A stretch of 64,000 nt of DNA from JAWXUC01 sp044432975 (GCA_044432975.1 JAWXUC010000002.1:1-64000); one strand, 5' to 3'; counted from the stretch's first letter, positions 8,288 to 18,320 are shown. A program made the numbers and translations. The notes: generated by a model from the letters alone, not told the origin.

Positions 8288-10378
8288 ATGACAAAATATG
8301 TAGCATTTGAAGGAAGAACAAACAAACTAGGTGCAATTTTTGATGGCTCTGGAGTTAACTTCGCTCTATATTCTTTAAATGCTACAAAAGTTGAACTTTG
8401 TATTTTTTCTGCAGACGGAATAGATGAAGTTGAACGTTATGAAATATTACAAAAAATTGATGGTATTTTTAGCATATACCTTCAAGGTGCAAAACCAGGG
8501 TTAGTTTATGGTTATAGGGTTTATGGTCCTTATGAGCCAATTTCAGGACATCGGTTTAATCCTAATAAATTATTATTAGATCCTTATGCAAAAAAAGTTA
8601 TTGGCAAACTTATTTGGGATAAAGCCATTTTTGGTTATGACTTAGACAGCCCAGACAAAGACTTGTCTTTTTCAACATTAGATTCCGCATCTTATGTTCC
8701 AAAATCAGTTGTTGTTGATATAGATGATTTTGATTGGCAAGATGAGCATTTGCCAAATATTCCAATGGAAGAGAGTGTTATATATGAAACTCATCTTAAG
8801 GGCTATACAATGCTTCATCCTAATGTTGCTGACAAATACAGAGGCACATTTAAAGGCTTTGAAGACAAGTTTGTTTTGCAATATTTATCATGGTTGGGCA
8901 TAACTGCGGTTGAGTTTTTGCCAATTCACGCATTTTTTGCCAATAAGCATTTTAAAGACAAACCTCAAAGAGAAAATTATTGGGGATATGAAAGTCTGTG
9001 TTATTTTGCACCAGAGCCATCATATTTGGCAACAGGTGAAATCAATGAGATGAAATCAACAGTTAAGGCTTTGCATAAAAACAATATTGAGGTTATTTTA
9101 GACGTTGTATATAATCACACAGGTGAGGGCAATGAGCTTGGACCAACTTTGTCTTTTAGAGGTATAGATAACGCAAGTTATTATGTCTTAAATAAAGATA
9201 ATCCTAGATATTATTATGATTCTACAGGATGTGGCGCAAGTGTTAATGTTGGCAACAAAGCAGTGCTAAGATTGGTTATGGATTCTTTGCGTTATTGGGT
9301 TGAAGAGTTTCATATAGACGGATTTAGATTTGATTTAGCCTCAACTGTTTCAAGAATAGGTGAAGATTTTGATGTAAACTCAGGATTTTTAAATGCTGTT
9401 TCACAAGATCCTGTTTTAAAAGATGTTAAAATGATAGCAGAGCCATGGGATGTTGGCTATGCAGGATATCAAGTCGGCGCATTTAATAACGGCTGGAGTG
9501 AGTGGAATGACAAATATCGTGATTGCTTAAGAAGATTTTTCAAAGGCGATGAAGGACAAATTCCAGAACTCGCAACCAGATTAACTGGTTCATCAGATGC
9601 CTTTAATTATAATAACAGGCCAATAACAAGTTCAGTTAATTTTGTTACCGCTCATGATGGTTTTTGTTTAAGAGATTTGGTTTGTTTTAATAATAAACAT
9701 AATCTTGCCAATAATGAAGACAATAGAGATGGTAGTGATAACAATTGCAGTTGGAACTCTGGCGAAGAAGGATATACAAGAAGTAATATTATTCAAAACA
9801 ATAGATATGCCAGAACAAAAGCGATGATGGGTGCTTTGTTATTATCTTTCGGTGTGCCAATGATTGTTGCTGGAGATGAAGTTGGTCATGTTCAAATGGG
9901 TAATAACAACCCATGGTGTCAAGATAATGTTTTAACATGGTTAAACTGGCAAGGTGTTAGCAGTGCCAATAGTTCAAATAGAGATTTTACAAGATTTATT
10001 AGAAAGCTAATAAAATTAAGAAAAAAATTAAATATATATCAAAAAAACAATTTCTTTGTCGGTGAAGTTTTTGATAAAAAGAATATAAAAGATTTAACTT
10101 GGTTTAATCAATCTGGTGAAGAATTTTCAGATGCAGACTGGCACAATCAAGAGCTTAAAACTATATCTTATAGTGTTTACGACGGTAAAGAACTTGTTTA
10201 TTATATTTTTAATGCTCATTCAAAACCTTTAAATTGGACACTTCCAGCAGTTGCAAAAAGTTGGAATATTTTGTTAGATAGCTCAAAAAAAACAGAAGAA
10301 AAAACAAAGTATAAAGCTTTGCAAAATTATAAACTATCACCATGGTCAGTAGTGGTGTTAAAAGGAGATATAAAATAA
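8288..10378 (+). CDS. glgX: Glycogen debranching enzyme
   Basis: A 696-residue GH13 isoamylase-type debranching enzyme that hydrolyses alpha-1,6 branches left after phosphorolysis of glycogen. The N-terminal CBM48-like domain (about 10-110) is followed by the barrel with VILDVVYNHTGEG, the nucleophile in GFRFDLAS (about residue 348), AEPWD (about 385) and TAHDGF (about 455). Length and motif order match GlgX. Its stop codon overlaps the malQ ATG (TAATG), so the pair is translationally coupled. glgA, glgC and glgP are not in this window. Confidence 0.95.
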   Translation: MTKYVAFEGRTNKLGAIFDGSGVNFALYSLNATKVELCIFSADGIDEVERYEILQKIDGIFSIYLQGAKPGLVYGYRVYGPYEPISGHRFNPNKLLLDPYAKKVIGKLIWDKAIFGYDLDSPDKDLSFSTLDSASYVPKSVVVDIDDFDWQDEHLPNIPMEESVIYETHLKGYTMLHPNVADKYRGTFKGFEDKFVLQYLSWLGITAVEFLPIHAFFANKHFKDKPQRENYWGYESLCYFAPEPSYLATGEINEMKSTVKALHKNNIEVILDVVYNHTGEGNELGPTLSFRGIDNASYYVLNKDNPRYYYDSTGCGASVNVGNKAVLRLVMDSLRYWVEEFHIDGFRFDLASTVSRIGEDFDVNSGFLNAVSQDPVLKDVKMIAEPWDVGYAGYQVGAFNNGWSEWNDKYRDCLRRFFKGDEGQIPELATRLTGSSDAFNYNNRPITSSVNFVTAHDGFCLRDLVCFNNKHNLANNEDNRDGSDNNCSWNSGEEGYTRSNIIQNNRYARTKAMMGALLLSFGVPMIVAGDEVGHVQMGNNNPWCQDNVLTWLNWQGVSSANSSNRDFTRFIRKLIKLRKKLNIYQKNNFFVGEVFDKKNIKDLTWFNQSGEEFSDADWHNQELKTISYSVYDGKELVYYIFNAHSKPLNWTLPAVAKSWNILLDSSKKTEEKTKYKALQNYKLSPWSVVVLKGDIK

Positions 10379-12384
10379 TGGATATAAAACAAAAAGCTTT
10401 AGATTTAAGAATAGCTACAGAGTTTGGCGATGCTTGCGCAAATTTTAATCATTATGTTAGTGATGATATTTTAGAATTCTTCTGCAAAAAAATATCAGAT
10501 GAAAAATCTTTACGTTGGCAATCTGCTTTAGACGCAATTTATGTTGTAAATGAACATGAGTTGTTGATAGATGTTGTTAGCAAAACAGATAACATAAAAG
10601 TTATTGATTGCAAATCAGAAGTTTTAGGAATTATAGATACTAATAAAGATTACAACAAGTATCAAATTAAAGTTTTAGATAAGTTTGAAATTGGGTATCA
10701 TGATATAAAAGTTGATGTTGAAGGCAAAATTTATAATACAACATTAGCGGTTGCCCCATTAAGATGTTATGAAGCTGAAGATAAAAAACTTTGGGGTATG
10801 GCTGTGCAACTATACTCTTTGCGTTCAAGCAGAAACTGGGGAGTAGGGGATTTTACAGACTTAAAAGAATTAGTAAAAATTTTAGCTCAAAACGGCGCAG
10901 ATTTAATAGGCTTAAATCCTGTAAATGTTCTAAATCATAGCTTTCCAGAAGATGCAAGTCCATATTGCGCAAGCTCAAGATTATTCATCAATCCAATCTA
11001 TATAGATGTAGAAAATGTTTCTGGTTTTAAAGCAGAATACTTAAATGATGTAGATTTAGACAGTTTAAGAAAAATAGAAATCATAGATTATACAAACGTA
11101 TATAAAACTAAAATTTATGTATTAGAAAAAGTTTTTGCAGAGTTTATAAAAAAGCCAAATAAAGAGTTTGCTACTTTTTGTAAAGACAAAGGAGAAGAGC
11201 TTGACAATTTAGCCACTTTCCAAGCAATATCAGAATTTGATGGTTGCAATTGGAGAAAGTGGAATAAATGTATGCAAACCCCAAACTCAAAAGATGTAAT
11301 AAATTTCAAAAAAATCAATGAATATAGAATAAATTTCTTTAAGTTTTTACAATTTGAAGCAGACAATCAATTTGCAAGTGTTGCAAAGGCTGTTTCAGAA
11401 AGCAAAATGAGTGTTGGTATATATAGAGACTTACCAGTTGGTGTTGGTCAAAATTCGGCTGAATATTGGTCAAATCAAGAAGCCTTTATTTCAGAAGCAG
11501 GCGCTGGCGCACCACCAGATATGTTTAATCCAAAAGGTCAAAACTGGAGCTTAGGCGCATTTAATCCATATACCTTAAAACAACAAAAATATATGCCTAT
11601 GATTAGAGTTTTAAGAGCAAATATGGCTCATGCAGGTGCATTAAGATTAGATCATGTAATGTGGTTAATGAGATTATTTGTTATTCCAAATAACAAAGAT
11701 GAAGGTACATATATTTATTATAATTTTGAAGATATGTTAAATATTTTAGCAATAGAAAGCCATTTGAATAAGTGTTTTATTGTTGGTGAAAGTATTGGCA
11801 ATGTTCCAGACGGATTTTTAGATAAATTAAAAGAAAGAAATATTTCTCCAATTTCTGTTTTATGGGCAGAAAAATATGATTGTGGTTGGGGAGAATTTAA
11901 AAATCCTCAAGATTACTCTCAAGGAGCATTTGTTTCAACTTCAACTCATGATATGCCCCCATTAAGAATGTGGTGGTTTGGTTTGGAGATTGCATTACAA
12001 AGAAAACTAGGGCTTATTGATAGTGATGAGGCTATGGGTGGTGCTTATAACAAAAGAGAAGAAGACAGAAGAAAACTACTAAGAGTTTTAGATAACAACA
12101 ACTTATGGCCACAAGATAACTTAAGATTTGCAGATTATATTTACGGAGAAGATTATCCAGAAGGTATTGTAGAGGCAACAAATAATATGTTAGTTAAATC
12201 AGCATCAAAATGTTTTTTAATGGGCTTAGAAGATATTTTTGAAGTAGAAAAATTACAAAACCTTCCTGGCACAGATAGAGACAAACACCCCAACTGGAGA
12301 AGAAAACTTCCAACAAATATAGAAGACTTTTTAAGTGATGATAGATTTGTCAGAAATATGAACTTGGTTAAACAAGGCAGATAA
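10378..12384 (+). CDS. malQ: 4-alpha-glucanotransferase (amylomaltase)
   Basis: A 668-residue GH77 amylomaltase that transfers maltooligosaccharide segments between chains. The motifs are clear: GVGDFTDL, YRDLPVGV, the AGAGAPPD flexible-loop region, nucleophile in ALRLDHVMW (Asp about 425), acid in GESIGN (about 470) and STHDMPPL. The start is the ATG overlapping the glgX stop; an upstream in-frame ATG inside glgX (10342) is not credible. It completes a cytosolic glycogen/maltodextrin remodelling operon. Confidence 0.95.
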   Translation: MDIKQKALDLRIATEFGDACANFNHYVSDDILEFFCKKISDEKSLRWQSALDAIYVVNEHELLIDVVSKTDNIKVIDCKSEVLGIIDTNKDYNKYQIKVLDKFEIGYHDIKVDVEGKIYNTTLAVAPLRCYEAEDKKLWGMAVQLYSLRSSRNWGVGDFTDLKELVKILAQNGADLIGLNPVNVLNHSFPEDASPYCASSRLFINPIYIDVENVSGFKAEYLNDVDLDSLRKIEIIDYTNVYKTKIYVLEKVFAEFIKKPNKEFATFCKDKGEELDNLATFQAISEFDGCNWRKWNKCMQTPNSKDVINFKKINEYRINFFKFLQFEADNQFASVAKAVSESKMSVGIYRDLPVGVGQNSAEYWSNQEAFISEAGAGAPPDMFNPKGQNWSLGAFNPYTLKQQKYMPMIRVLRANMAHAGALRLDHVMWLMRLFVIPNNKDEGTYIYYNFEDMLNILAIESHLNKCFIVGESIGNVPDGFLDKLKERNISPISVLWAEKYDCGWGEFKNPQDYSQGAFVSTSTHDMPPLRMWWFGLEIALQRKLGLIDSDEAMGGAYNKREEDRRKLLRVLDNNNLWPQDNLRFADYIYGEDYPEGIVEATNNMLVKSASKCFLMGLEDIFEVEKLQNLPGTDRDKHPNWRRKLPTNIEDFLSDDRFVRNMNLVKQGR

Positions 12385-12386
12385 TA

Positions 12387-12411
12387 TGTAGGGGACGGGT
12401 CTGCCGTCCCT
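12387..12411. repeat. TGTAGGG-type dispersed palindrome (copy A)
   Basis: TGTAGG head followed by the hairpin GGGACGG-gtctg-CCGTCCC, right after the malQ stop. It is one of nine related elements in the window (see 32082, 32614, 39859, 50273, 55160). Confidence 0.7.
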
Positions 12412-12454
12412 AAAAAACATTGACTCTTCAATAAAAAGGATTATAGATAAGCTC

Positions 12455-13249
12455 ATGACAGGATTAGAGTTTCCAAATATATCACCAATTTTATTTTCAA
12501 TTGGTCCACTTGCCATTAGATGGTATTCTTTGGCATATCTGTTTGGAATTTTAATCGGTTGGTTTTTACTCTTGAAAAATATCAAGAAATATGACTTAAA
12601 AATCACTCCTAAAGATGTAGAAGAACTTATATTTTATTATACATTAGGTGTTATTTTAGGTGGCAGATTGGGCTATGTTTTGTTTTATGGAACAGATGTT
12701 TTTATAAAAAATCCGCTGCAAATATTTGCTATTTGGCAAGGAGGAATGTCTTTCCATGGTGGAATTTTAGGTGTTATTATAGCAACATATTTATATGCAA
12801 AAAAGTTTGGCTTTAAGTTTTTATATGTTACAGACTTAATTTCTTTATATGTTCCAATTGGCATTTTTTTAGGAAGAATTGCAAATTTTATAAACGATGA
12901 ACTTTGGGGTAGAGAAACAACAGTCCCTTGGGCGGTTAGATTTCCATCAGGTGGCTACATTCCACGTCATCCATCTCAATTATATGAGGCTTTTTTTGAA
13001 GGCTTGATAATGTTTATTGTTTTACAAACATTATGGAGATTTAAGAAGATTAGAGAACATACAGGTTTTGTTTCTGCAATTTTTGTAATTTCTTATGGTG
13101 TTTTTAGATTCTGCATGGAATACTTTAGACAACCAGATGTTCAACTAGGCTTCTTATGGGGCGGATTTACCATGGGACAATTCTTGTCAGTACCATTCAT
13201 AATTATCGGCTTATGGGTTATATTTAAGAAAAATGCAAAACAACAATAA
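12455..13249 (+). CDS. lgt: Prolipoprotein diacylglyceryl transferase
   Basis: A 264-residue inner-membrane protein with about seven transmembrane helices. It transfers diacylglycerol from phosphatidylglycerol to the lipobox cysteine of prolipoproteins. It has the N-terminal ISPILFSIGPLAIRWYSL element, GGRLGYVLFYG, the HGG of SFHGGILG, and the signature GRIANFINDELWGR near residue 140. Length is normal. The ribosome site is weak and distant (AAGGA about 14 bases away), but the conserved N-terminus supports this start. mtaB follows 26 bases later. Confidence 0.95.
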   Translation: MTGLEFPNISPILFSIGPLAIRWYSLAYLFGILIGWFLLLKNIKKYDLKITPKDVEELIFYYTLGVILGGRLGYVLFYGTDVFIKNPLQIFAIWQGGMSFHGGILGVIIATYLYAKKFGFKFLYVTDLISLYVPIGIFLGRIANFINDELWGRETTVPWAVRFPSGGYIPRHPSQLYEAFFEGLIMFIVLQTLWRFKKIREHTGFVSAIFVISYGVFRFCMEYFRQPDVQLGFLWGGFTMGQFLSVPFIIIGLWVIFKKNAKQQ

Positions 13250-13275
13250 ATAATCCATATAAAAAAAGGAAGAAT

Positions 13276-14295
13276 ATGGCAGAAATCATAACTTTTGGCT
13301 GCAGGCTTAATGCTTTTGAAAGCCAAATTATAAAAGAAAAATTAGAGCAACAAGACGATGTTATTGTTGTAAACACTTGTGCTGTTACATCAGAGGCAAG
13401 CCGTCAGTGTAAACAAAAAATAAGAAAACTTCGCAAAGAAAATCCAGATAAAAAAATTGTTGTAACAGGTTGCGCTGTTCAGGTTAATCCTGATGAGTTT
13501 TACCAAATGCCAGAAGTTGACTTGGTACTAGGTAATGTAGAAAAAATAGAAATAGAAAATTATATTCAAAAAACAGGTGAGTTTTCTTCAGACATATTTG
13601 CAGATTATGGTTATGACAAACATATTATTACAGGGTTTGAAGGCAAACACAAAGCATTTGTGCAAATTCAAAACGGGTGCAATCATTTTTGCACATATTG
13701 TATTATTCCTTATGCAAGAGGCAAGTCTCAAAGTATTCAAGAAGCTCATATTATTGATCAAATAAACAAGTTAGTAGAAGAAGGCTTTGAAGAAGTTTGC
13801 TTAACAGGTGTTGATATTTGCTCTTATGAACCAAGCTTAAAAACTTTAATAAAAAACATCTTAAATCAAACAAAATTAAAAAAATTGGCTTTAGGCTCAT
13901 TAGATCCAGAGACAATTGATGATGAGTTTATTAGCATTTTAGATAATGACAGAATTTTACCATACTTTCATTTGTCAATACAATCATTAGATGATATGGT
14001 CTTAAAAAGAATGAAAAGAAGACACAGTGTTGCAAGCACTTTAGATATTTGTGATAAGTTACATAAGATAAAAGATGCCAAAATCGGCGCAGATTTTATT
14101 TGTGGTTTTCCAACAGAGACAGATGAGCAGTTTGCAAATACGTTATCCAATGTAAAAAAAGCAAGTATTGACCAATTACATGTTTTCCCATATTCTATCA
14201 GAAACGGAACTCCTGCAGCTTTAATGCCACAGGTAAACAAAGAAACAATACATAAAAGAGCAAAAGAGTTAAGAGATGTTAAAGAATTGGGTTAA
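13276..14295 (+). CDS. mtaB: tRNA (t6A37) methylthiotransferase MtaB-like, lacking TRAM domain
   Basis: A 339-residue radical-SAM methylthiotransferase that would add a methylthio group to t6A37 of tRNAs. The N-terminal domain holds cysteines in FGCRLN (C9), NTCAVT (about 35) and VTGCAV (about 66). The radical-SAM triad CNHFCTYC lies near residues 135-142. The protein ends at RAKELRDVKELG, just where a C-terminal TRAM RNA-binding domain of roughly 80 residues normally starts, and its last 20 bases overlap ftsY. mtaB-ftsY adjacency is typical of alphaproteobacteria. Whether the short form is active is unknown. Confidence 0.87.
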   Translation: MAEIITFGCRLNAFESQIIKEKLEQQDDVIVVNTCAVTSEASRQCKQKIRKLRKENPDKKIVVTGCAVQVNPDEFYQMPEVDLVLGNVEKIEIENYIQKTGEFSSDIFADYGYDKHIITGFEGKHKAFVQIQNGCNHFCTYCIIPYARGKSQSIQEAHIIDQINKLVEEGFEEVCLTGVDICSYEPSLKTLIKNILNQTKLKKLALGSLDPETIDDEFISILDNDRILPYFHLSIQSLDDMVLKRMKRRHSVASTLDICDKLHKIKDAKIGADFICGFPTETDEQFANTLSNVKKASIDQLHVFPYSIRNGTPAALMPQVNKETIHKRAKELRDVKELG

Positions 14296-15127
14296 TAAAC
14301 TTTTCAATACAAAAAAAATAGATATAGAAACTTTAGAAGAATTAGAAGATTCTTTAATCATGGCAGACTTTGGGGTTAATGTAACCGCAGACGTTATTTA
14401 TAAGTTTAAGAATTATCATTTAGGCAAAGATGTTAATATTAAAACAGAAATATCAAAACATATTGCAGAAGTTTTACAACCATCACAAAGAGATTTAGTT
14501 ATTGAAGATAAAAAACCTTTTGTAATTATGATGACAGGTGTTAATGGCAGCGGAAAAACAACCACTATAGGTAAATTAGCAAACTTATATAAAAAACAAG
14601 GAAAAAAAGTTTCTTTAGTTGCTGCCGATACTTTTAGAGCCGCTGCTGTTGCGCAATTAACCGCTTGGGGAGATAAAAACAAGATAAACGTTTATACAGG
14701 CGCTCCAAATTCAGACCCTGCATCATTGTGTTTTGATTCTTTATATAAATCCAAAGAAAATGGCGATGATATTTTAATCATAGACACTGCAGGTAGATTA
14801 GAAAACAAAACAAACCTTATGGAAGAGTTAAAAAAAATGGTTAAGGTTTTGCAAAAAATAGACCCATCAGCTCCTCATGCAAAAATATTATCAGTAGATG
14901 CCACAACAGGACAAAACGCTATTGGACAAGTAAAAACCTTTAACCAATTTATCCATTTAGATGGCTTGGTTGTAAACAAATTAGACGGAAGCTCAAAAGC
15001 AGGAGTTGTGGTTGCAATTTCTCAAGAATATAAACTTCCTATATTTTATGTTGGCACAGGAGAAAAAATAGGCGATATAAAACCTTTTAATGCTCAAGAT
15101 TTTGCGGATACTTTGTTTAATGAGTGA
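14276..15127 (+). CDS. ftsY: Signal recognition particle receptor FtsY (NG domain only)
   Basis: A 283-residue GTPase that receives SRP-ribosome complexes at the inner membrane. It contains only the N domain (1-75) and G domain, without the acidic membrane-binding A domain. Motifs: GVNGSGKTTTIGKL (about 88), DTFRAAA, DTAGRLENK (about 170), NKLDGSSKAG (about 235) and GTGEKIGD. It starts inside the end of mtaB (20-base overlap) and its stop overlaps the xseA start by 8 bases, giving a tightly coupled run. Confidence 0.95.
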   Translation: MLKNWVNKLFNTKKIDIETLEELEDSLIMADFGVNVTADVIYKFKNYHLGKDVNIKTEISKHIAEVLQPSQRDLVIEDKKPFVIMMTGVNGSGKTTTIGKLANLYKKQGKKVSLVAADTFRAAAVAQLTAWGDKNKINVYTGAPNSDPASLCFDSLYKSKENGDDILIIDTAGRLENKTNLMEELKKMVKVLQKIDPSAPHAKILSVDATTGQNAIGQVKTFNQFIHLDGLVVNKLDGSSKAGVVVAISQEYKLPIFYVGTGEKIGDIKPFNAQDFADTLFNE

Positions 15128-16364
15128 TTTACCAATTTTTTCAGTATCAGAGTTTTCTTTTGAATTTAAGAAAATAATAGAACAAGCCTTTGGTAAAGTT
15201 AAGATTAAAGGCGAAGTATTCGGCTTTAAGAAAGCAGATTCAGGTCATTGTTATTTATCATTAAAAGATGACAATTCAGCTTTATCTGCAGTTTGCTGGA
15301 AAGGCGTTTATAATAATTTGCCTGTTAAATTAGAAGATGGTATGGAAATTATTGCAATCGGAAAAATATCAACTTTCCCTTCAAAATCATCTTATCAATT
15401 AGTAATAGAAAGCGTAGAAGTTGCAGGTCAAGGTGTCCTCTTAAAGCTTTTAGAAGAAAGAAAAAAGAAGTTTTTAGAACTAGGTTATTTTGACGCTAAT
15501 AAAAAGAAAAAAATCCCTTATATTCCAAATAAAATAGGTATTGTAACATCTCAAAGTGGCGCCGTAATTAGAGATATTATTCATAGAATAAGAGATAGAT
15601 TTCCTTTGCCATTATTGGTTGTTCCAACACCCGTACAAGGGCAGGGCGCAGAAATTAAAATTGCTAACGCAATCAATTTATTAAATAACTTAGATAATCC
15701 ACCAGATGTAATTATTGTCGCTCGTGGTGGCGGAAGTTTAGAAGATTTGTGGTGCTTTAATGAAGAAGCTGTTATAGAAGCTGTTTATCAATCAAAAATT
15801 CCCATCATTTCAGCAGTTGGTCATGAAACAGACACAATGTTGATTGATTATGTTTCAGATTTAAGAGCTCCAACCCCAACAGGAGCCGCAGAAATGGCAG
15901 TGCCTGTAAAAAGAGAACTAGAGGTGATGTTGCTTAATACAAACTCAAGATTAATCAGTGGTGTCGATAGATTTATTAATGAAAAGAAAACTCGTTTAGA
16001 AGGATTATCAAGAGGAATTCCAAATTTAAACCAAATATTACTAGAAATTTCTCAAAAATTAGATGATAAGAGCCTAAGGTTAAACCTTGCATATAACAAT
16101 TTATTTTCAAGATTATCAGAAAAAATAAATACATTAGGGCAACGCTTAGAATCTGTTTCTTTTGAAAACGTCTTAAAACGTGGTTATGCAATTGTCAAAA
16201 AAGAAGATAAAGTTGTAACAACAGTCAAAAACGCCAAAGGCGAATTAAACATAACCTTCGCCGACGGGAATATAACTGTAGGGAACGGCGTCCTAGACGT
16301 TCCACAATCAAAAAAGAAAAAAGCTAAAGAACAACCCAAAAACCAACTAGGCTTGTTTGAATAA
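15120..16364 (+). CDS. xseA: Exodeoxyribonuclease VII large subunit
   Basis: A 414-residue nuclease subunit. Residues 1-100 form the OB-fold (ISVSEF-like start, KGEVFGFK, CHYLSLKD-type strand). The catalytic part carries GIVTSQSGAVIRDI, RGGGSLEDLWCFNEE near residue 201 and SAVGHETD near 231. A coiled-coil C-terminus ends in a Lys-rich tail. With XseB (not in the window) it degrades single-stranded DNA from both ends. I chose the ATG at 15120, giving MSDLPIFSVSEF as in homologues; a 10-codon extension inside ftsY is unlikely. Confidence 0.94.
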   Translation: MSDLPIFSVSEFSFEFKKIIEQAFGKVKIKGEVFGFKKADSGHCYLSLKDDNSALSAVCWKGVYNNLPVKLEDGMEIIAIGKISTFPSKSSYQLVIESVEVAGQGVLLKLLEERKKKFLELGYFDANKKKKIPYIPNKIGIVTSQSGAVIRDIIHRIRDRFPLPLLVVPTPVQGQGAEIKIANAINLLNNLDNPPDVIIVARGGGSLEDLWCFNEEAVIEAVYQSKIPIISAVGHETDTMLIDYVSDLRAPTPTGAAEMAVPVKRELEVMLLNTNSRLISGVDRFINEKKTRLEGLSRGIPNLNQILLEISQKLDDKSLRLNLAYNNLFSRLSEKINTLGQRLESVSFENVLKRGYAIVKKEDKVVTTVKNAKGELNITFADGNITVGNGVLDVPQSKKKKAKEQPKNQLGLFE

Positions 16365-16367
16365 AAA

Positions 16368-16398
16368 AAAGACAGCTCACTTTCGTGAACTGTCTTTA
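16368..16398. terminator. Bidirectional terminator
   Basis: Hairpin AAAGACAGCTCAC/GTGAACTGTCTTT (one mismatch, TTTC loop) between convergent xseA and the 16403 gene, with A and T runs at both sides. Confidence 0.8.
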
Positions 16399-16402
16399 AA
16401 TT

Positions 16403-17449
16403 TTAGATTACTTCAACAAAGAACTTGTAAGCACTCATTTCGGCACATAGTGCCTCAATTCTGATGATTTTAACATCATAAAATGCGTCCTCTGCAACAG
16501 AAACGTTGTTTACCACCTCAACTTCAGCTTCATTTAATATAAAATCAGCATCACTGTTTGTTGTCGGCAAAAATATTTTACCATCAACAACTTGAGCGTT
16601 TTCATAAGTAAATCCAACACCATAACAACCAGCACGAAGAATCTCGTTGTTGTTTTTAGCTGTTAGATAAACATGGGGATCTCTGTTTGAATCAAAAGAT
16701 TTCATCCATCGGCCATTTTCATCATAAGCCTTGATAAGGTCAACACTGATAATTTTTTGCTCATTATCAATAAAAGTTACGATAACATCGGCCTTTTTGC
16801 AACCATCAGGTAAGAATGGATAAACAGTTCCAACAAGACCACCTGGCCAGTTAACTGTTTTTTGACTAGGATTAGCATCTAAATCACAATAGATTTTACC
16901 AATCCTCACTTTCCCATTCATCTTTGCAGATCCTTTAGAAAGTGCATCATCAATCTCTTCCTTAGTCCACTCTTCTCTGATAATTTCTTTAACCTTCAAA
17001 GGAGAAAGATTGAGCTCAGGAGCAGGGCTTAATGATTTAACTTCAAAATGATTCTTGGCTTGATAAATTTGCTCAATAATCACTCTGCTGTCAATTTCCA
17101 TAAATTTTTGTTGCTTGCCCTTGTATATCCATGCGGATCCATTGTCAAAATATCCCGCAATAGCTTGAGGAGTAATCATCTTGATAATACCTCTTTGAGG
17201 TTTAAGTAAGAACAAATCCTCATCATATAGCTTAAAATAAGGAATACCATTCTTAATCTCAGCAATTTGGGCATTAAATGTTCGGCCTGTCTCAAGGTTA
17301 ACATTGTTAATTACAATTCCTTGAATATTGTTACAAAAAGTAACTTTATATTCATTTTCATCTTGCGCAATAATCAAGATTTTGTGATTTTCGCCAACAG
17401 TAAAAAGCTCATTAGCAAATAGCGATTGCAAATCTAGTAGATTTTTCAT
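16403..17449 (-). CDS. Hypothetical protein, 348 residues
   Basis: I do not recognise this protein. It has no signal peptide or transmembrane segment and looks soluble and beta-rich. It has an acidic Lys/Glu helix near the middle (VKEIIREEWTKEEIDDAL) and a Trp/Gly patch NWPGGLVGTVYPFLPDGC. The minus-strand leader has TTGACA-N16-TAATAA about 60 bp upstream and no Shine-Dalgarno site before the ATG, as with the orphan genes at 32202, 32762 and 33661. It stands alone between terminators. Confidence 0.6.
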   Translation of the reverse strand: MKNLLDLQSLFANELFTVGENHKILIIAQDENEYKVTFCNNIQGIVINNVNLETGRTFNAQIAEIKNGIPYFKLYDEDLFLLKPQRGIIKMITPQAIAGYFDNGSAWIYKGKQQKFMEIDSRVIIEQIYQAKNHFEVKSLSPAPELNLSPLKVKEIIREEWTKEEIDDALSKGSAKMNGKVRIGKIYCDLDANPSQKTVNWPGGLVGTVYPFLPDGCKKADVIVTFIDNEQKIISVDLIKAYDENGRWMKSFDSNRDPHVYLTAKNNNEILRAGCYGVGFTYENAQVVDGKIFLPTTNSDADFILNEAEVEVVNNVSVAEDAFYDVKIIRIEALCAEMSAYKFFVEVI

Positions 17450-17542
17450 AGTTTTAATTTTGTTTTTAATTAGTGAATTGGCTGTTTATTAGCACAACAA
17501 AAATAATTGTCAACATTTTTTGTCCAGATAGCTTCTGTTAAG

Positions 17543-17570
17543 TTGACATAAAAATTAATAGTGATATGAA
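17543..17570 (+). promoter_or_regulatory. Promoter of M23 peptidase gene
   Basis: TTGACA (17543-17548), 16-bp spacer, TATGAA (17565-17570), 21 bp before the ATG. Confidence 0.55.
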
Positions 17571-17591
17571 ATATTTAAGGAGAAGGGTTTT

Positions 17592-18320
17592 ATGCTTAAA
17601 TATATTTTTATATTATTATTTTTAACATTAAATGTTAATGCATTAGAAATTTGCGGAACATTAGAGCAAGCAGGTTTTGTCATTGTTGATGGAAAAGAGC
17701 TAATTGCTTTTGATAGAGACGCAGACTTAAGTCAAACAATCAATGATATAGAGATTAATCTTCAAAAAAAAGATTGGGATATCCAAAATATAACAGGTGT
17801 CCCTCAAAAAACAGTAACGCCTTCAAAAAAAGACAGTCAAGCCATCGCATTTGAATCTAATTTAGTTAAAGAAGCATACGCAAAAAAAGTTGATAAAGAA
17901 TATTGGAGAGAAGGGTTTATAGCTCCACTTGAAGGTAGAATCTCAGGAAAATATGGTGGTCAAAGAGTTTATAATGGCACTCCTAAAAACCCTCATTTAG
18001 GCGTTGATATAGCAAGACCCGAAGGGACTCCTATTATAGCAAGCGGAAGTGGTGTTGTTGCTTTAGCAAGCCCAGAAATGTTTTATAATGGACATTTAAT
18101 TATGATAAACCATGGCGATGAGCTTAGAACTTTATATGCTCATTTAAGCAAATTAAATGTAAAAGAAGGTGATGTTGTTAAAAAAGGCGATGTAATAGGT
18201 TTTGTTGGTACAACAGGTCGTTCAACAGGTCCACACCTTCATTTTGGAGTTAATTTTAACGGAATAAAATTTAATCCCAAAAATTTATATACTATGTTTG
18301 AAAATTGTAATTCTTATTAA
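17592..18320 (+). CDS. Secreted M23-family metallopeptidase (LytM-type)
   Basis: A 242-residue periplasmic protein. It starts with a short signal peptide (hydrophobic stretch after MLK, ending near NVNA). The C-terminal LytM domain keeps the zinc ligands: HLGVD (His about 135, Asp about 139), the LYAHLS element, and PHLHFG (about 216-218). Such enzymes cut peptidoglycan cross-links during growth or division, or act as activators when residues are missing, which is not the case here. A good AAGGAGAAGG site precedes the start. It lies upstream of a receiver protein and uppP, an envelope-related neighbourhood. Confidence 0.88.
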   Translation: MLKYIFILLFLTLNVNALEICGTLEQAGFVIVDGKELIAFDRDADLSQTINDIEINLQKKDWDIQNITGVPQKTVTPSKKDSQAIAFESNLVKEAYAKKVDKEYWREGFIAPLEGRISGKYGGQRVYNGTPKNPHLGVDIARPEGTPIIASGSGVVALASPEMFYNGHLIMINHGDELRTLYAHLSKLNVKEGDVVKKGDVIGFVGTTGRSTGPHLHFGVNFNGIKFNPKNLYTMFENCNSY

